A stretch of DNA of 64,000 nt. It comes from Streptomyces sp. GESEQ-35. GTDB lineage: Bacteria > Actinomycetota > Actinomycetes > Streptomycetales > Streptomycetaceae. Under the pieces are notes generated by a model, which was given only the letters and a program-made list of their open reading frames with translations, had not been told where the DNA came from and did not search any database. This document shows positions 1-7,786 of this stretch, one piece after another; the stretch's first letter is position 1; each line of letters begins with the position of its first letter. The stretch spans positions 62,001-126,000 of the forward strand of contig NZ_JAFFSX010000005.1 of NCBI RefSeq assembly GCF_017948485.1, in the 5' to 3' direction. The translations under genes were made by a program, and so were the position numbers.

Positions 1-180
1 GGGTTCGCGGCGCTCTGTCGTCATGCCCGCATCCTGACCCAACCCGCCCCGTCCCACCAGGCATTTACGACTGTTCGCCGAGCATCCCGTCAAACGACCG
101 GATCGCCGACCGGCGGCCACCGCGGTCGCCGTATGCTTCCGGGGAAACCCCGGCAAACAACCGTCAGAGGAGCGCACCCC

Positions 181-1086
181 GTGAAGGTCGGCTGCATCGG
201 ACTCGGTGACATCGCGCAGAAGGCCTACCTGCCGGTGCTGGGAGCGCAGCCGGACATCGAGCTGCACCTCCAGACCCGCACGCCCGCGACGCTCGCCCGG
301 GTCGCCGACGGCCTCCACCTGCCCGACGCCCGGCGGCACCGGGACCTGGACGCGCTGCTCGCCCAGGACCTCGACGCCGCCTTCGTGCACGCGCCCACCG
401 TCGTGCACCCCGAGATCGTCGCCAGGCTGCTGGAGGCGGGCGTCCCGACGTACGTCGACAAGCCGCTGGCGTACGAACTCGCCGACTCCGAGCGGCTGGT
501 GGCGCTGGCGGAGTCGCGGAATGTGAGTCTTGCCGTCGGGTTCAACCGGCGCCATGCCCCGGGCTACGTGCAGTGCGCCGATCATCCGCGCGAGCTGATC
601 CTGATGCAGAAGAACCGGATCGGGCTGCCGGAGGAGCCGCGCGCGATGATCCTCGACGACTTCATCCACGTCGTGGACACGTTGCGCTTCCTGGCGCCCG
701 GCCCGGTCGACGACGTGACCGTCCGCGCCCGGACCGAGGGCGGACTGCTGCACCACGTGGTGCTCCAGCTCGCCGGGGACGGGTTCACCGCACTCGGTGT
801 GATGAACCGGCTCAGCGGCTCGGCGGAGGAGATCCTGGAGGTGTCCGGGCAGGACACCAAGCGTCAGGTGGTCAACCTCGCCGAGGTGATCGACCACAAG
901 GGGCAGCCGACGGTGCGGCGGCGCGGGGACTGGGTGCCGGTGGCCCGGCAGCGCGGCATCGAGCAGGCGGCGGGTGCTTTCCTCGACGCGGTGCGCGCGG
1001 GCAAGGTGCTCAGTGCTCGTGACGCGCTGGCCACTCACGAACTGTGCGAGCGGGTCGTTCACGCGGTTCAGGAGCGGGCCGCCTGA
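181..1086 (+). CDS. Gfo/Idh/MocA family oxidoreductase
   Basis: This is a predicted NAD(P)-dependent sugar or inositol dehydrogenase of 301 aa. It opens directly with a Rossmann fold (VGCIGLGDIA), and a DKP motif around residue 98 stands where most family members have EKP. The substrate cannot be read from the sequence. GTG 181 is chosen because the dinucleotide fold starts immediately after it and a purine-rich GAGGAG lies just upstream. An earlier in-frame ATG at 133 would add 16 residues without conservation value. Its last 77 bp overlap the 3' end of the convergent lnt gene. The gene appears to stand alone. Confidence 0.85.
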   Translation: MKVGCIGLGDIAQKAYLPVLGAQPDIELHLQTRTPATLARVADGLHLPDARRHRDLDALLAQDLDAAFVHAPTVVHPEIVARLLEAGVPTYVDKPLAYELADSERLVALAESRNVSLAVGFNRRHAPGYVQCADHPRELILMQKNRIGLPEEPRAMILDDFIHVVDTLRFLAPGPVDDVTVRARTEGGLLHHVVLQLAGDGFTALGVMNRLSGSAEEILEVSGQDTKRQVVNLAEVIDHKGQPTVRRRGDWVPVARQRGIEQAAGAFLDAVRAGKVLSARDALATHELCERVVHAVQERAA

Positions 1087-2575
1087 ACCGGAGCGTCCGT
1101 ACGCCCTCGACGGCGCACCACGCGACCATGATCAGCAGCGCGGCCTGTACCGGCCAGTCGCCGAAGCGGACGTACGGGGTGACACCCCGGGCGAGCGGCA
1201 CGTCGTACACCTGTGAGGCGCTCGCGCTCGTGCCGAGCCAGTGGCCGACGCGCTCGCCGCTGGGCCCATAGACGGCCGAGACGCCGGTCAGTGTCGCGTG
1301 CACCATCGGGCGGCCGGTCTCGGCGGCGCGCAGCGCGGCGAGCGAGGCGTGTTGCTCGGGGGCCCAGCTCTGCTGGAACGTCGAGGTCGAGGACTGGGCT
1401 ATCAGTACGTCGGCGCCGTCGTCGGCGAGATGGCGGCTCATGTCGGGAAACGCGGACTCGAAACAGACCATCGGCCCGATCCGCAGTCCCTGCCCGGCGT
1501 CCATGACGACCTGCTCGGTGCCGCGCCTGCGGTCCTCCCCGGCAGCCTCGCCGACGGAGGTCGCCCAGCCGAGCGCCGAGCGGAACGGGACGTACTCGCC
1601 GAAGGGGACGAGCCGCATCTTGTCGTAGCGGGCGCCGGTAAGGCCGTCCGGGCCGACGAGGACCGAGCTCTTGTAGATGCCGGGGCGGTCGGAGCGCCGT
1701 GCGTCCACATTCACCAGGATGTTCGTTCCGGTCTCGCGTGAGAGCGCGGCGATCCTCCGGGTGAGGTCGGGCCGGTCGTTCAGGTCGTAGCCGACACTGC
1801 TCTCACCCCAGACGATCAGGTCGAGGTCCTGGCCCACGAGCTCGCGGGTGAGCTGCTCCTCGCGGGTGAACCGGTCGGCGGGACCGGTGATGACGCCCGG
1901 CTGTACGACGGCTATCCGCGCCTGTCCGTCCACCTCGGGCCGCGGCGACCACACCCAGGCCGCCGAGGTGGCGGCGGCCGTCGCGACGATTCCGGCCACG
2001 GCGGGCATCCGGGACTCGCGGACCGAGACGAGCACGGCGACCGCGACATTCACGGCCACCACCAGGAAGCTCAGCAGCCACACGCCGCCGACCGAGGCCA
2101 GCCGCAGCGCGGGCTCCACCTGCCACTGGCTGGAACCGATCATGCCCCACGGCCCGCCGAGTCCCTGCCAGGACCGGACCAGCTCGGCCATCAGCCAGCC
2201 CGCGGGCAGCACCGCCAGCGCGCCGGCGACACGGCCCGGGGACGGCACCCCGGCCAGGAAACGCCGTACCAGCCAGCCCCAGGGGGCCCACAGCGCGCCG
2301 AGCAGGGACGCTATGACGAACGTGAACACGTGCAGGTTCGGCAGCAGCCAGTGGTGCATCGCCAGCACGAACCCGAACCCGCCGGACCAGCCGTCGTACA
2401 GCGTCCGTTTGCCGGTCGGTGCGGAGCGGATCAGCACGATCCAGGGGACGAGGGCGATGTACGCGAACCACCACAGGGACGGCGCGGGGAACGCGAGCAC
2501 GGGCAGCGCGCCGGCCAGGGCAGCGAGCGTGGACCGACGCCAGGGGGAGGTGAGCCACTGCCCGAACAACTTCAT
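1010..2575 (-). CDS. lnt: apolipoprotein N-acyltransferase
   Basis: Lnt transfers an acyl chain from phospholipid to the N-terminal cysteine of lipoproteins on the outer face of the cytoplasmic membrane. The 521-aa protein has about seven hydrophobic segments followed by a nitrilase-type domain. The catalytic triad is visible as Glu in VWGESS, Lys in YDKMRLVPFGEY and Cys in MVCFESAFP. ATG 2575 is preceded by GGGAGG at good spacing, so a longer in-frame start at 2656 is rejected. Streptomyces are known to encode Lnt although they are Gram-positive. The C-terminus is Arg/Pro-rich and overlaps the convergent oxidoreductase gene. Confidence 0.9.
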   Translation of the reverse strand: MKLFGQWLTSPWRRSTLAALAGALPVLAFPAPSLWWFAYIALVPWIVLIRSAPTGKRTLYDGWSGGFGFVLAMHHWLLPNLHVFTFVIASLLGALWAPWGWLVRRFLAGVPSPGRVAGALAVLPAGWLMAELVRSWQGLGGPWGMIGSSQWQVEPALRLASVGGVWLLSFLVVAVNVAVAVLVSVRESRMPAVAGIVATAAATSAAWVWSPRPEVDGQARIAVVQPGVITGPADRFTREEQLTRELVGQDLDLIVWGESSVGYDLNDRPDLTRRIAALSRETGTNILVNVDARRSDRPGIYKSSVLVGPDGLTGARYDKMRLVPFGEYVPFRSALGWATSVGEAAGEDRRRGTEQVVMDAGQGLRIGPMVCFESAFPDMSRHLADDGADVLIAQSSTSTFQQSWAPEQHASLAALRAAETGRPMVHATLTGVSAVYGPSGERVGHWLGTSASASQVYDVPLARGVTPYVRFGDWPVQAALLIMVAWCAVEGVRTLRFRRPAPEPRERPARTVREWPARHEH

Positions 2576-2666
2576 ACGGCGCCTCCCAGACCGGTGTCCC
2601 TCCAGTGTGCGCGCCCGGATGATCTCGGGACAGACGGCATCGGCCGACTTGATCACCCCGGGTCGG

Positions 2667-3161
2667 TCAGGGCGTCGGCTGCCGGTCGGGCACGCGGCGC
2701 CATTTCTCCTGCACCAAGACCTCGTGCAGTCGCCAGCCGTCGTACGTCCGCAGCAGCGAGAAGGCGTATCGGCCGCCGCAGAGGAAGTCCGGGGCGGCCG
2801 AGCCGCCGTCGTCGCCGGCGAACCGCATCGGATTCACGTAGTCGGCCTGTACACGGGCCGTGTCGCCGGTGTCCTGCTCCCGGATCCCGAACCGCACCCG
2901 GCGGTTGACGATCAGATGCTGCCGCATGGGGAACAGTTGCATACTCTCCGCGAGCCAGGCGGCGATTTTCCCGGCGTCCCCCTCGATTCCGCCGGCCGAA
3001 CGGTAGTCCGCCCGGCCGTCCGCCGTGAACAATTCCCGGTACGCCTCCCAGTTGCCGTCGTCCACGGCCACCGCATAGTCGGTGATCACTTCGTCGACTG
3101 CCATCCGGTCCATCACGGTGGCTAGCTCCACACGCTGCGTCATCGGCTCAGTTTTGGGCAT
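2667..3161 (-). CDS. SnoaL-like / NTF2-fold protein
   Basis: A 164-aa cone-shaped alpha+beta barrel protein of the SnoaL-like group, which includes small hydratases, isomerases and ring-dioxygenase beta-like subunits. The N-terminal pattern (VDEVITDYAVAVDDGNWEAY, then LFTADG) and the C-terminal strand (DGWRLHEVLVQEKWRR) fit the fold. No ligand or catalytic residues can be assigned. No clear ribosome site precedes ATG 3161, and the internal ATG at 3143 is an equally possible start. It lies 91 bp upstream of lnt on the same strand and could be co-transcribed with it. Confidence 0.7.
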   Translation of the reverse strand: MPKTEPMTQRVELATVMDRMAVDEVITDYAVAVDDGNWEAYRELFTADGRADYRSAGGIEGDAGKIAAWLAESMQLFPMRQHLIVNRRVRFGIREQDTGDTARVQADYVNPMRFAGDDGGSAAPDFLCGGRYAFSLLRTYDGWRLHEVLVQEKWRRVPDRQPTP

Positions 3162-3288
3162 GTGACGGGCCGAGCCAAGGGGTACGCGGCGATATTCGAG
3201 CGCCGTTCACCCTGCTCGTTCCGGCAGACGTCCCCGTATCTGCGATTCTGGGGCGATCTTCACGCCGTATGCCAGCCAGGAGGTACCG

Positions 3289-4029
3289 ATGAGCCGCCCC
3301 GTCACCGTGGTCACCGGCGGTAGCCGGGGCATCGGCGCCGCGACCTGTCTGCGGCTCGCGGCGGAGGGGCACGACGTCGTGGTGGGGTACGCGCGGGACG
3401 CCGAGGCCGCCGAGACGGTCGCCGACGGGGTGCGGAAGACCGGCGGTCGGTCGGCGACGGTGCGGGCGGACACATCGGTCGAGGTGGATGTGGCGCGGCT
3501 CTTCGAGGCGGCGGAGGAGCAACTCGGGCCGGTGACGGGGCTGGTGAACAACGCCGGGGTGACCGGTCCGCTGGGGCGGCTCGCGGACACGGACCCCGCG
3601 GACCTGCGCCGGGTCGTCGACGTCAACCTGCTGGGCACGCTGCTGTGTTCGCGGCGTGCGGCACAGCTGATGGCGGCGCGGCGCAGTGGCGTGATCGTGA
3701 ACATCTCCTCGGCCGCCGCGACCCTCGGCAGCCCCGGCGACTATGTCCACTATGCGGCGACCAAGGCGGCTGTCGACGCGCTGACCCTGGGCCTGGCCAA
3801 GGAACTCGGCCCGGACGGCATCCGCGTCAACGCCGTCGCCCCCGGCATCATCGACACCGGGATGCACGCGGCCATGGGCGACCCGGACCGGGCCCGGCGG
3901 GCGGCCGCCACGATCCCGCTGCGGCGTCCGGGGCAGGCCGAGGAGATCGCCGCGGCGGTGGCGTGGCTGATGTCCCCGGACGCGTCCTACGCGACGGGGG
4001 CGGTGCTACGGGTGTCGGGCGGGCGCTGA
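3289..4029 (+). CDS. SDR family oxidoreductase, FabG-like
   Basis: A classical short-chain dehydrogenase/reductase of 246 aa, predicted to be cytoplasmic and NAD(P)(H)-dependent. It shows the cofactor motif TGGSRGIG near the N-terminus, NNAG near residue 85, and the catalytic Ser-Tyr-Lys set in NISSAAATLG and YVHYAATKAA. The C-terminus has the usual SPDASYATGAVLRVSGG pattern. GGAGG about 9 nt upstream supports ATG 3289. It resembles FabG and sugar-alcohol dehydrogenases, but the substrate is not evident and no pathway neighbours help. Confidence 0.85.
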   Translation: MSRPVTVVTGGSRGIGAATCLRLAAEGHDVVVGYARDAEAAETVADGVRKTGGRSATVRADTSVEVDVARLFEAAEEQLGPVTGLVNNAGVTGPLGRLADTDPADLRRVVDVNLLGTLLCSRRAAQLMAARRSGVIVNISSAAATLGSPGDYVHYAATKAAVDALTLGLAKELGPDGIRVNAVAPGIIDTGMHAAMGDPDRARRAAATIPLRRPGQAEEIAAAVAWLMSPDASYATGAVLRVSGGR

Positions 4030-4071
4030 CCCACGGGCTCGCGGAACGGCGTCGTGCCACTGGGCGAACGC

Positions 4072-4251
4072 TCAGGCCGCTTCGATGACATCACCGCGGA
4101 TCGCGGCCGCCCATTCGACCACCAACAGCTCGTACTCCACACGCTCCTGGGCCGACAGTGAGCCGCCCGCGCGCATCCACAGCGCGCGGATCTGCTCGTT
4201 CACCTCGGCAGCAGACCGCATGGAACCAGAGGCCACGGAATCGGGGAACAT
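4072..4251 (-). CDS. small conserved-looking hypothetical protein
   Basis: About 59 aa, ending in a helical, acidic segment (RVEYELLVVEWAAAIRGDVIEAA). The core from MRSAAEVNEQIRALW onward looks like a small soluble helical protein of unknown role; I do not recognise a family. Start choice is uncertain: ATG 4251 or ATG 4221. A TAGGCT -10-like hexamer lies just upstream of 4251, so a leaderless transcript is possible. A perfect 13-bp palindrome lies immediately upstream, at 4272-4284. Confidence 0.5.
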   Translation of the reverse strand: MFPDSVASGSMRSAAEVNEQIRALWMRAGGSLSAQERVEYELLVVEWAAAIRGDVIEAA

Positions 4252-4271
4252 GCGGACAAGCCTAGGGGCAA

Positions 4272-4284
4272 GCACTGACAGTGC
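4272..4284. promoter_or_regulatory. palindrome upstream of the small hypothetical gene
   Basis: GCACTGACAGTGC is a perfect 13-bp inverted repeat, two 6-bp arms around one base. It sits about 20 bp upstream of the start at 4251, where it would cover the promoter. It may bind a regulator, but none is identified. Confidence 0.3.
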
Positions 4285-4362
4285 GCTACCGGACCGCTAC
4301 TCATTCCGTATGTGGTTGGTCACGGGTGCCGGCGGCAACTGTGTGAGGCAAGTCCCGCAACG

Positions 4363-4737
4363 CTAGGAGGGGTTGGGGTCCGTCGTGTGCGGGTCGAGTG
4401 AGCCCTGCCGCTCGGCCCACACCCGCGACCAGTCCAGGAGCGGGCCCATCGCGGTGACGAGATCCGTGCCGAGTGGGGTGAGGTGCCAGGTGGACTCGGG
4501 GGTGGGGGTGGCGAGACCCGCCTCGCGCAGGTCGGTCAGGCGGGTGGACAGCACGCTGGAGGACATGCCGTCGCAGCGGCGCTGTAGGTCGCGGAAGCCG
4601 ATCGGTCCGCCGTGCTGGTGGAGTTCCCAGATCACCCGCAGGATCCAGCGTCTGCCCAGCAGGTCCAGCGCGGCCATGACCGGGCGGCCGGTGGTGGATC
4701 CGCGCACCGGGCGTCCGGGGACGGGGGTCTCTCCCAC
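4363..4737 (-). CDS. HxlR-family transcriptional regulator
   Basis: A 124-aa winged-helix DNA-binding protein. It has the family signature LLGRRWILRVIWEL followed by GFRDLQRRCDGMSSSVLSTRLTDLREAGL and a wing (TWHLTPLGTDL). GTG 4737 is preceded by GGAGAGG; an upstream ATG at 4827 would run across the divergent gene and is rejected. It is transcribed away from a carboxymuconolactone-decarboxylase gene. The large palindrome at 4771-4809 between them is the likely operator for both genes. HxlR proteins often respond to aldehydes, electrophiles or redox change. Confidence 0.85.
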   Translation of the reverse strand: MGETPVPGRPVRGSTTGRPVMAALDLLGRRWILRVIWELHQHGGPIGFRDLQRRCDGMSSSVLSTRLTDLREAGLATPTPESTWHLTPLGTDLVTAMGPLLDWSRVWAERQGSLDPHTTDPNPS

Positions 4738-4770
4738 GTCGCGTCCTCTCCGCAGTCGCCGTTCTCGCTT

Positions 4771-4809
4771 CCCACTCTTGCGCTTCGATTTCAGAAGCGC
4801 AACAGTGGG
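4771..4809. promoter_or_regulatory. 39-bp palindromic operator for the HxlR/CMD pair
   Basis: The outer arms are CCCACT (4771-4776) and AGTGGG (4804-4809). The inner arms are TTGCGCTTC (4778-4786) and GAAGCGCAA (4794-4802). They are separated by one mismatched base on each side and a 7-bp centre, giving 15 of 16 paired positions. The site fills most of the 76-bp gap between the divergent starts at 4737 and 4814 and ends only 4 bp before the rightward ATG, so a bound dimer should block the rightward gene. Confidence 0.7.
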
Positions 4810-4813
4810 GTGT

Positions 4814-5374
4814 ATGAAGCAGCGCATCGAAGGTGTCGTACCGCCCTACGCCCCCGAGACGGACCGCTCCCTGCGCCGCTGGATGCCGCCGGGCGTCACT
4901 CAGGAGCCCTTGATGCTCTTCAAGGTCCTGGAGCGGCATCCGGAACTCGCCTCCCGTATGCGGGCGTTGGGTTCCGGACTCCTTGCCCACGGCAGGCTGA
5001 GCGACGCCGACCGCGAAATCGTGATCGCCCGTGTCTGCGCCCGGTGCGGTTGTGCGTACGAGTGGGGCGTCCACATGGCGTCGTACGCCGAGACGGCCGG
5101 TCTCACTCCGCGGCAGGTCGCCCGGACCGCGACCGGCACCCCGGACGACCCGGCCTGGTCCCCCCGTCAGACGGCACTGCTCCGCGCCGTCGACGAACTC
5201 CACGCCGGCTCGCGGCTGGGCGATGCCACATGGGAGGGGCTGCGGAAACACCTCGGCGAGGCCGAGGCGCTGGAGTTCCTCGTCCTCGCCGGGTGGTACC
5301 GCACGATCGCCTACGTGGCCAACGGGCTGGACATCGAGCCGGAGCCCTGGGCGCTCGCCCTGCCGACGGGGTAG
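4814..5374 (+). CDS. carboxymuconolactone decarboxylase family protein
   Basis: A 186-aa all-helical protein of the AhpD/CMD superfamily. The core motif VCARCGCAYEWGVHMASY contains clustered cysteines and the conserved YEW..H pattern. Members act as peroxidase-linked reductases or as ring-cleavage decarboxylases; with an adjacent HxlR regulator, a role in oxidative or electrophile stress is plausible. ATG 4814 is used because it follows the shared promoter and operator directly; longer in-frame reading runs antisense through the regulator. The ribosome site is weak and overlaps the operator arm. Confidence 0.8.
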   Translation: MKQRIEGVVPPYAPETDRSLRRWMPPGVTQEPLMLFKVLERHPELASRMRALGSGLLAHGRLSDADREIVIARVCARCGCAYEWGVHMASYAETAGLTPRQVARTATGTPDDPAWSPRQTALLRAVDELHAGSRLGDATWEGLRKHLGEAEALEFLVLAGWYRTIAYVANGLDIEPEPWALALPTG

Positions 5375-5375
5375 G

Positions 5376-6251
5376 TCAGCCCGCCGACTCCGCCGCGTGC
5401 GGGCTCAGGACGCCCATCGTCACCAGCACGACGATCAGTATGCCGAGCGCTATGCGATACCAGACGAACGGCATGAAGCTCTTGGTCGAGATGAACTTCA
5501 TGAACCAGGAAATGACGACATACCCGCAGACGAACGCGATCACCGTCGCGAAGATCGTCGGCCCCCAGGAGACATGGTCGTTCTCCATCGCGTCCTTGAG
5601 CTCGAAGAGGCCGGAGGCGAGTACGGCGGGGATGGCGAGGAGGAACGAGTAGCGGGCCGCGGCCTCACGCTGGTAGCCCATGAAGAGGCCGCCGCTGATC
5701 GTCGCGCCGGAGCGGGAGACGCCGGGGATGAGGGCCGCGGCCTGGCAGACGCCGTATATCAGGCCGTCCTTCACGTTCAGGTCCGTGAGCTGCTTGCGCT
5801 GCTTGGCCGCGCGGTGCCGGCCGCCGCTCTCGTCGCGAGCCGCCAGCCGGTCGGCGACGCCGATGACGATGCCGATCACGATCAGCATGGTCGCCGTGAT
5901 CCGCAGATCGCGGAACGGCCCCTCGATCTGGTCCTTGAGCGTCACGCCGAGCACACCGATCGGGATCGAGCCGACGATCACCAGCCAGCCCATCTGCGCG
6001 TCGTGGTCCTTGCGCAGGGCCTTGTTGGTGAGCGACCGCGACCACGCCGAGATGATCCGCCCGATGTCCTTGCGGAAGTAGATCAGCACCGCGGCCTCCG
6101 TGCCGATCTGGGTGATCGCCGTGAAGGCCGCGCCCGGGTCCTCCCAGCCCGAGAAGGCCGCCGTCAGCCGCAGATGCGCGCTGGAAGAGACGGGCAGAAA
6201 CTCGGTCAGCCCCTGGACGAGCCCGAGGATGAGGGATTCAAACCAAGACAT
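5376..6251 (-). CDS. uppP: undecaprenyl-diphosphatase (bacitracin resistance)
   Basis: UppP recycles the undecaprenyl-pyrophosphate lipid carrier of wall synthesis by removing one phosphate, and it confers bacitracin tolerance. The 291-aa integral membrane protein shows both family motifs: QGLTEFLPVSSSAHL near the N-terminus and PGVSRSGATI near residue 175. About eight hydrophobic segments are visible, with a hydrophilic loop (DRLAARDESGGRHRAAKQRK) in the middle. ATG 6251 gives the typical family length; upstream codons to 6392 are non-conserved. The stop abuts the CMD stop in a convergent arrangement. Confidence 0.92.
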   Translation of the reverse strand: MSWFESLILGLVQGLTEFLPVSSSAHLRLTAAFSGWEDPGAAFTAITQIGTEAAVLIYFRKDIGRIISAWSRSLTNKALRKDHDAQMGWLVIVGSIPIGVLGVTLKDQIEGPFRDLRITATMLIVIGIVIGVADRLAARDESGGRHRAAKQRKQLTDLNVKDGLIYGVCQAAALIPGVSRSGATISGGLFMGYQREAAARYSFLLAIPAVLASGLFELKDAMENDHVSWGPTIFATVIAFVCGYVVISWFMKFISTKSFMPFVWYRIALGILIVVLVTMGVLSPHAAESAG

Positions 6252-6447
6252 GAAGTTTCGGGGTCCAAGTGCTGATCGGGCCGGAGTGACGGGTACGCCG
6301 AGCCGCGGGTGTGGTGATCGCAGGTGTCGAGGGGCAGCGTAGCGTCCCGGGATGACAGGCCTGGCACAGGGGTTTCGAAGCCGGGCACTCACCCCGGGTT
6401 CCCGGTGTTGACCTGCGGCGGGGGCGGCGCTTACGTTGCAGCGGTCG

Positions 6448-6461
6448 AGAAAGCGCTTGCT
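6448..6461. promoter_or_regulatory. LacI-type operator
   Basis: AGAAAGCGCTTGCT contains the palindromic core AAGCGCTT (6451-6458), typical of GalR/LacI operators in actinobacteria. It is about 50 bp upstream of the Gfo/Idh-DUF6807 sugar operon. No LacI gene lies within the window, so the repressor must be encoded elsewhere. Confidence 0.5.
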
Positions 6462-6511
6462 GGCTCCCTGGGGAGCCCTGCTCGTTCCCCGGAGGAGTGC
6501 TGATCACGTCC

Positions 6512-7786
6512 ATGTCCGCAGCCGAGACGGGCCCGTCGCGGCCGGTCGCGCCCCGCGGCGGAGCCGCAAATCGACCCAGCCCCGCGCCCCTTCAGGGCGC
6601 TGCCGAACCGCAGCCGACATCACCGGGCCCGCTTGGTCACCACTCCGCCGGTCCGCACTCCGCCCCGCTCGACGGCCGCCGTATCAAGGTCGCCGTCGTC
6701 GGCACCGGTGCGATCGCACGTGACTCGCATCTCCCCGCGCTGGCCCGGCTCGCCGAGGAGGGGGAGGTCGAGGTCGTCGCCGCCGTCGACATCGACGCCG
6801 CTTCGGTGGAGACCTTCTGCGCGGAGAGCGGCATTCCGCACGCCTGCACCGACCTGGAGCTGATGCTCCGGGAGCATCGGCCCGACCTCGTCACCATCTG
6901 CACTCCGCCCACGCTCCACCGCGACCAGACCATTGCCGCGCTGCGGGCCGGTGCCTGGGTGTGGTGCGAGAAGCCGCCCGTGCCGACGCCGGCCGACTTC
7001 GACGCGGTCGAGGCTGCGGAGGGCGAGAACGGCGGGCCGTATGCCGCCATCGTCTTCCAGCACCGCTTCGGCTCGGGCTCCAGGCACGTACGACGGCTGC
7101 TCGCCGAACAGGCCATGGGGCGCCCGCTGGTCGCGCACTGCCAGACCACCTGGTACCGCGACACCGCCTATTACGCCGCGCCCTGGCGCGGCCGCTGGCA
7201 GACCGAGGGCGGTGGCCCGGCCATGGGCCACGGGATCCACCAGATGGATCTGCTGCTCGATCTGCTCGGCCCGTGGAGCGAGGTCCGGGCGATGGCCGGC
7301 CGGCTGGTGCACGACGTGGAGACGGAGGACGTCTCCACCGCCCTGGTCCGCTTCGAGAACGGTGCGCTGGCGACCGTCGTCAACAGCGTCCTGTCGCCCG
7401 ACGAGGTCAGCCGCATCCGCATCGACTGCGCCCGCGCCACCGTCGAGCTCACCCACCTCTACGGCCACCGCAATGCCGACTGGCGCATCACTCCGGCGCC
7501 CGGCGTGCCCGCCGAACTGGCCGCGGACTGGCAGGACTTCGGTCAGGACGTGCCCAGTTCGCATCTCGCGCAGCTGCGCGAGCTGGTCGCGAGCATGCGG
7601 GCCGGGGAGCGACCGCGCAGCAGCGGCGCGGACGGGCGGACGAGCCTGGAACTGATCGCCGCGCTCTACAAGTCGGCCTTCACGGACACGACGGTGAAGG
7701 CGGGCGAGATCGGCCCGGGTGACCCGTTCTACGTGGCGATGCACGGGGGCGTGGCAGGCTGGGCGCCCGCGGAGGTGTCCGCGTGA
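6512..7786 (+). CDS. Gfo/Idh/MocA family oxidoreductase
   Basis: A 424-aa NAD(P)-dependent dehydrogenase likely to oxidise a sugar or sugar acid. A Rossmann fold (VAVVGTGAIARDSHLPAL) begins only near residue 55, after a Pro/Ala-rich extension. CEKPPVP gives the family EKP motif, and GHGIHQMDLLLDLLGPW lies in the C-terminal domain. GGAGG lies 16 nt before ATG 6512, and GTG 6497 is the only other in-frame start. Part of the extension (6580-6600) carries the hairpin core of the dispersed repeat. It overlaps the next gene by 4 bp and is probably controlled by a LacI regulator. Confidence 0.85.
   Translation: MSAAETGPSRPVAPRGGAANRPSPAPLQGAAEPQPTSPGPLGHHSAGPHSAPLDGRRIKVAVVGTGAIARDSHLPALARLAEEGEVEVVAAVDIDAASVETFCAESGIPHACTDLELMLREHRPDLVTICTPPTLHRDQTIAALRAGAWVWCEKPPVPTPADFDAVEAAEGENGGPYAAIVFQHRFGSGSRHVRRLLAEQAMGRPLVAHCQTTWYRDTAYYAAPWRGRWQTEGGGPAMGHGIHQMDLLLDLLGPWSEVRAMAGRLVHDVETEDVSTALVRFENGALATVVNSVLSPDEVSRIRIDCARATVELTHLYGHRNADWRITPAPGVPAELAADWQDFGQDVPSSHLAQLRELVASMRAGERPRSSGADGRTSLELIAALYKSAFTDTTVKAGEIGPGDPFYVAMHGGVAGWAPAEVSA

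Noticed and set aside
1..24. Possible start of a leftward gene (ATG at 24 on the minus strand)
   Set aside because: Only eight codons lie inside the window, too few to judge.
1848..3125. 425-codon plus-strand frame across lnt and the SnoaL-like gene
   Set aside because: Antisense to two well-supported genes; Pro/Thr/Arg-rich composition typical of GC-rich shadow frames.
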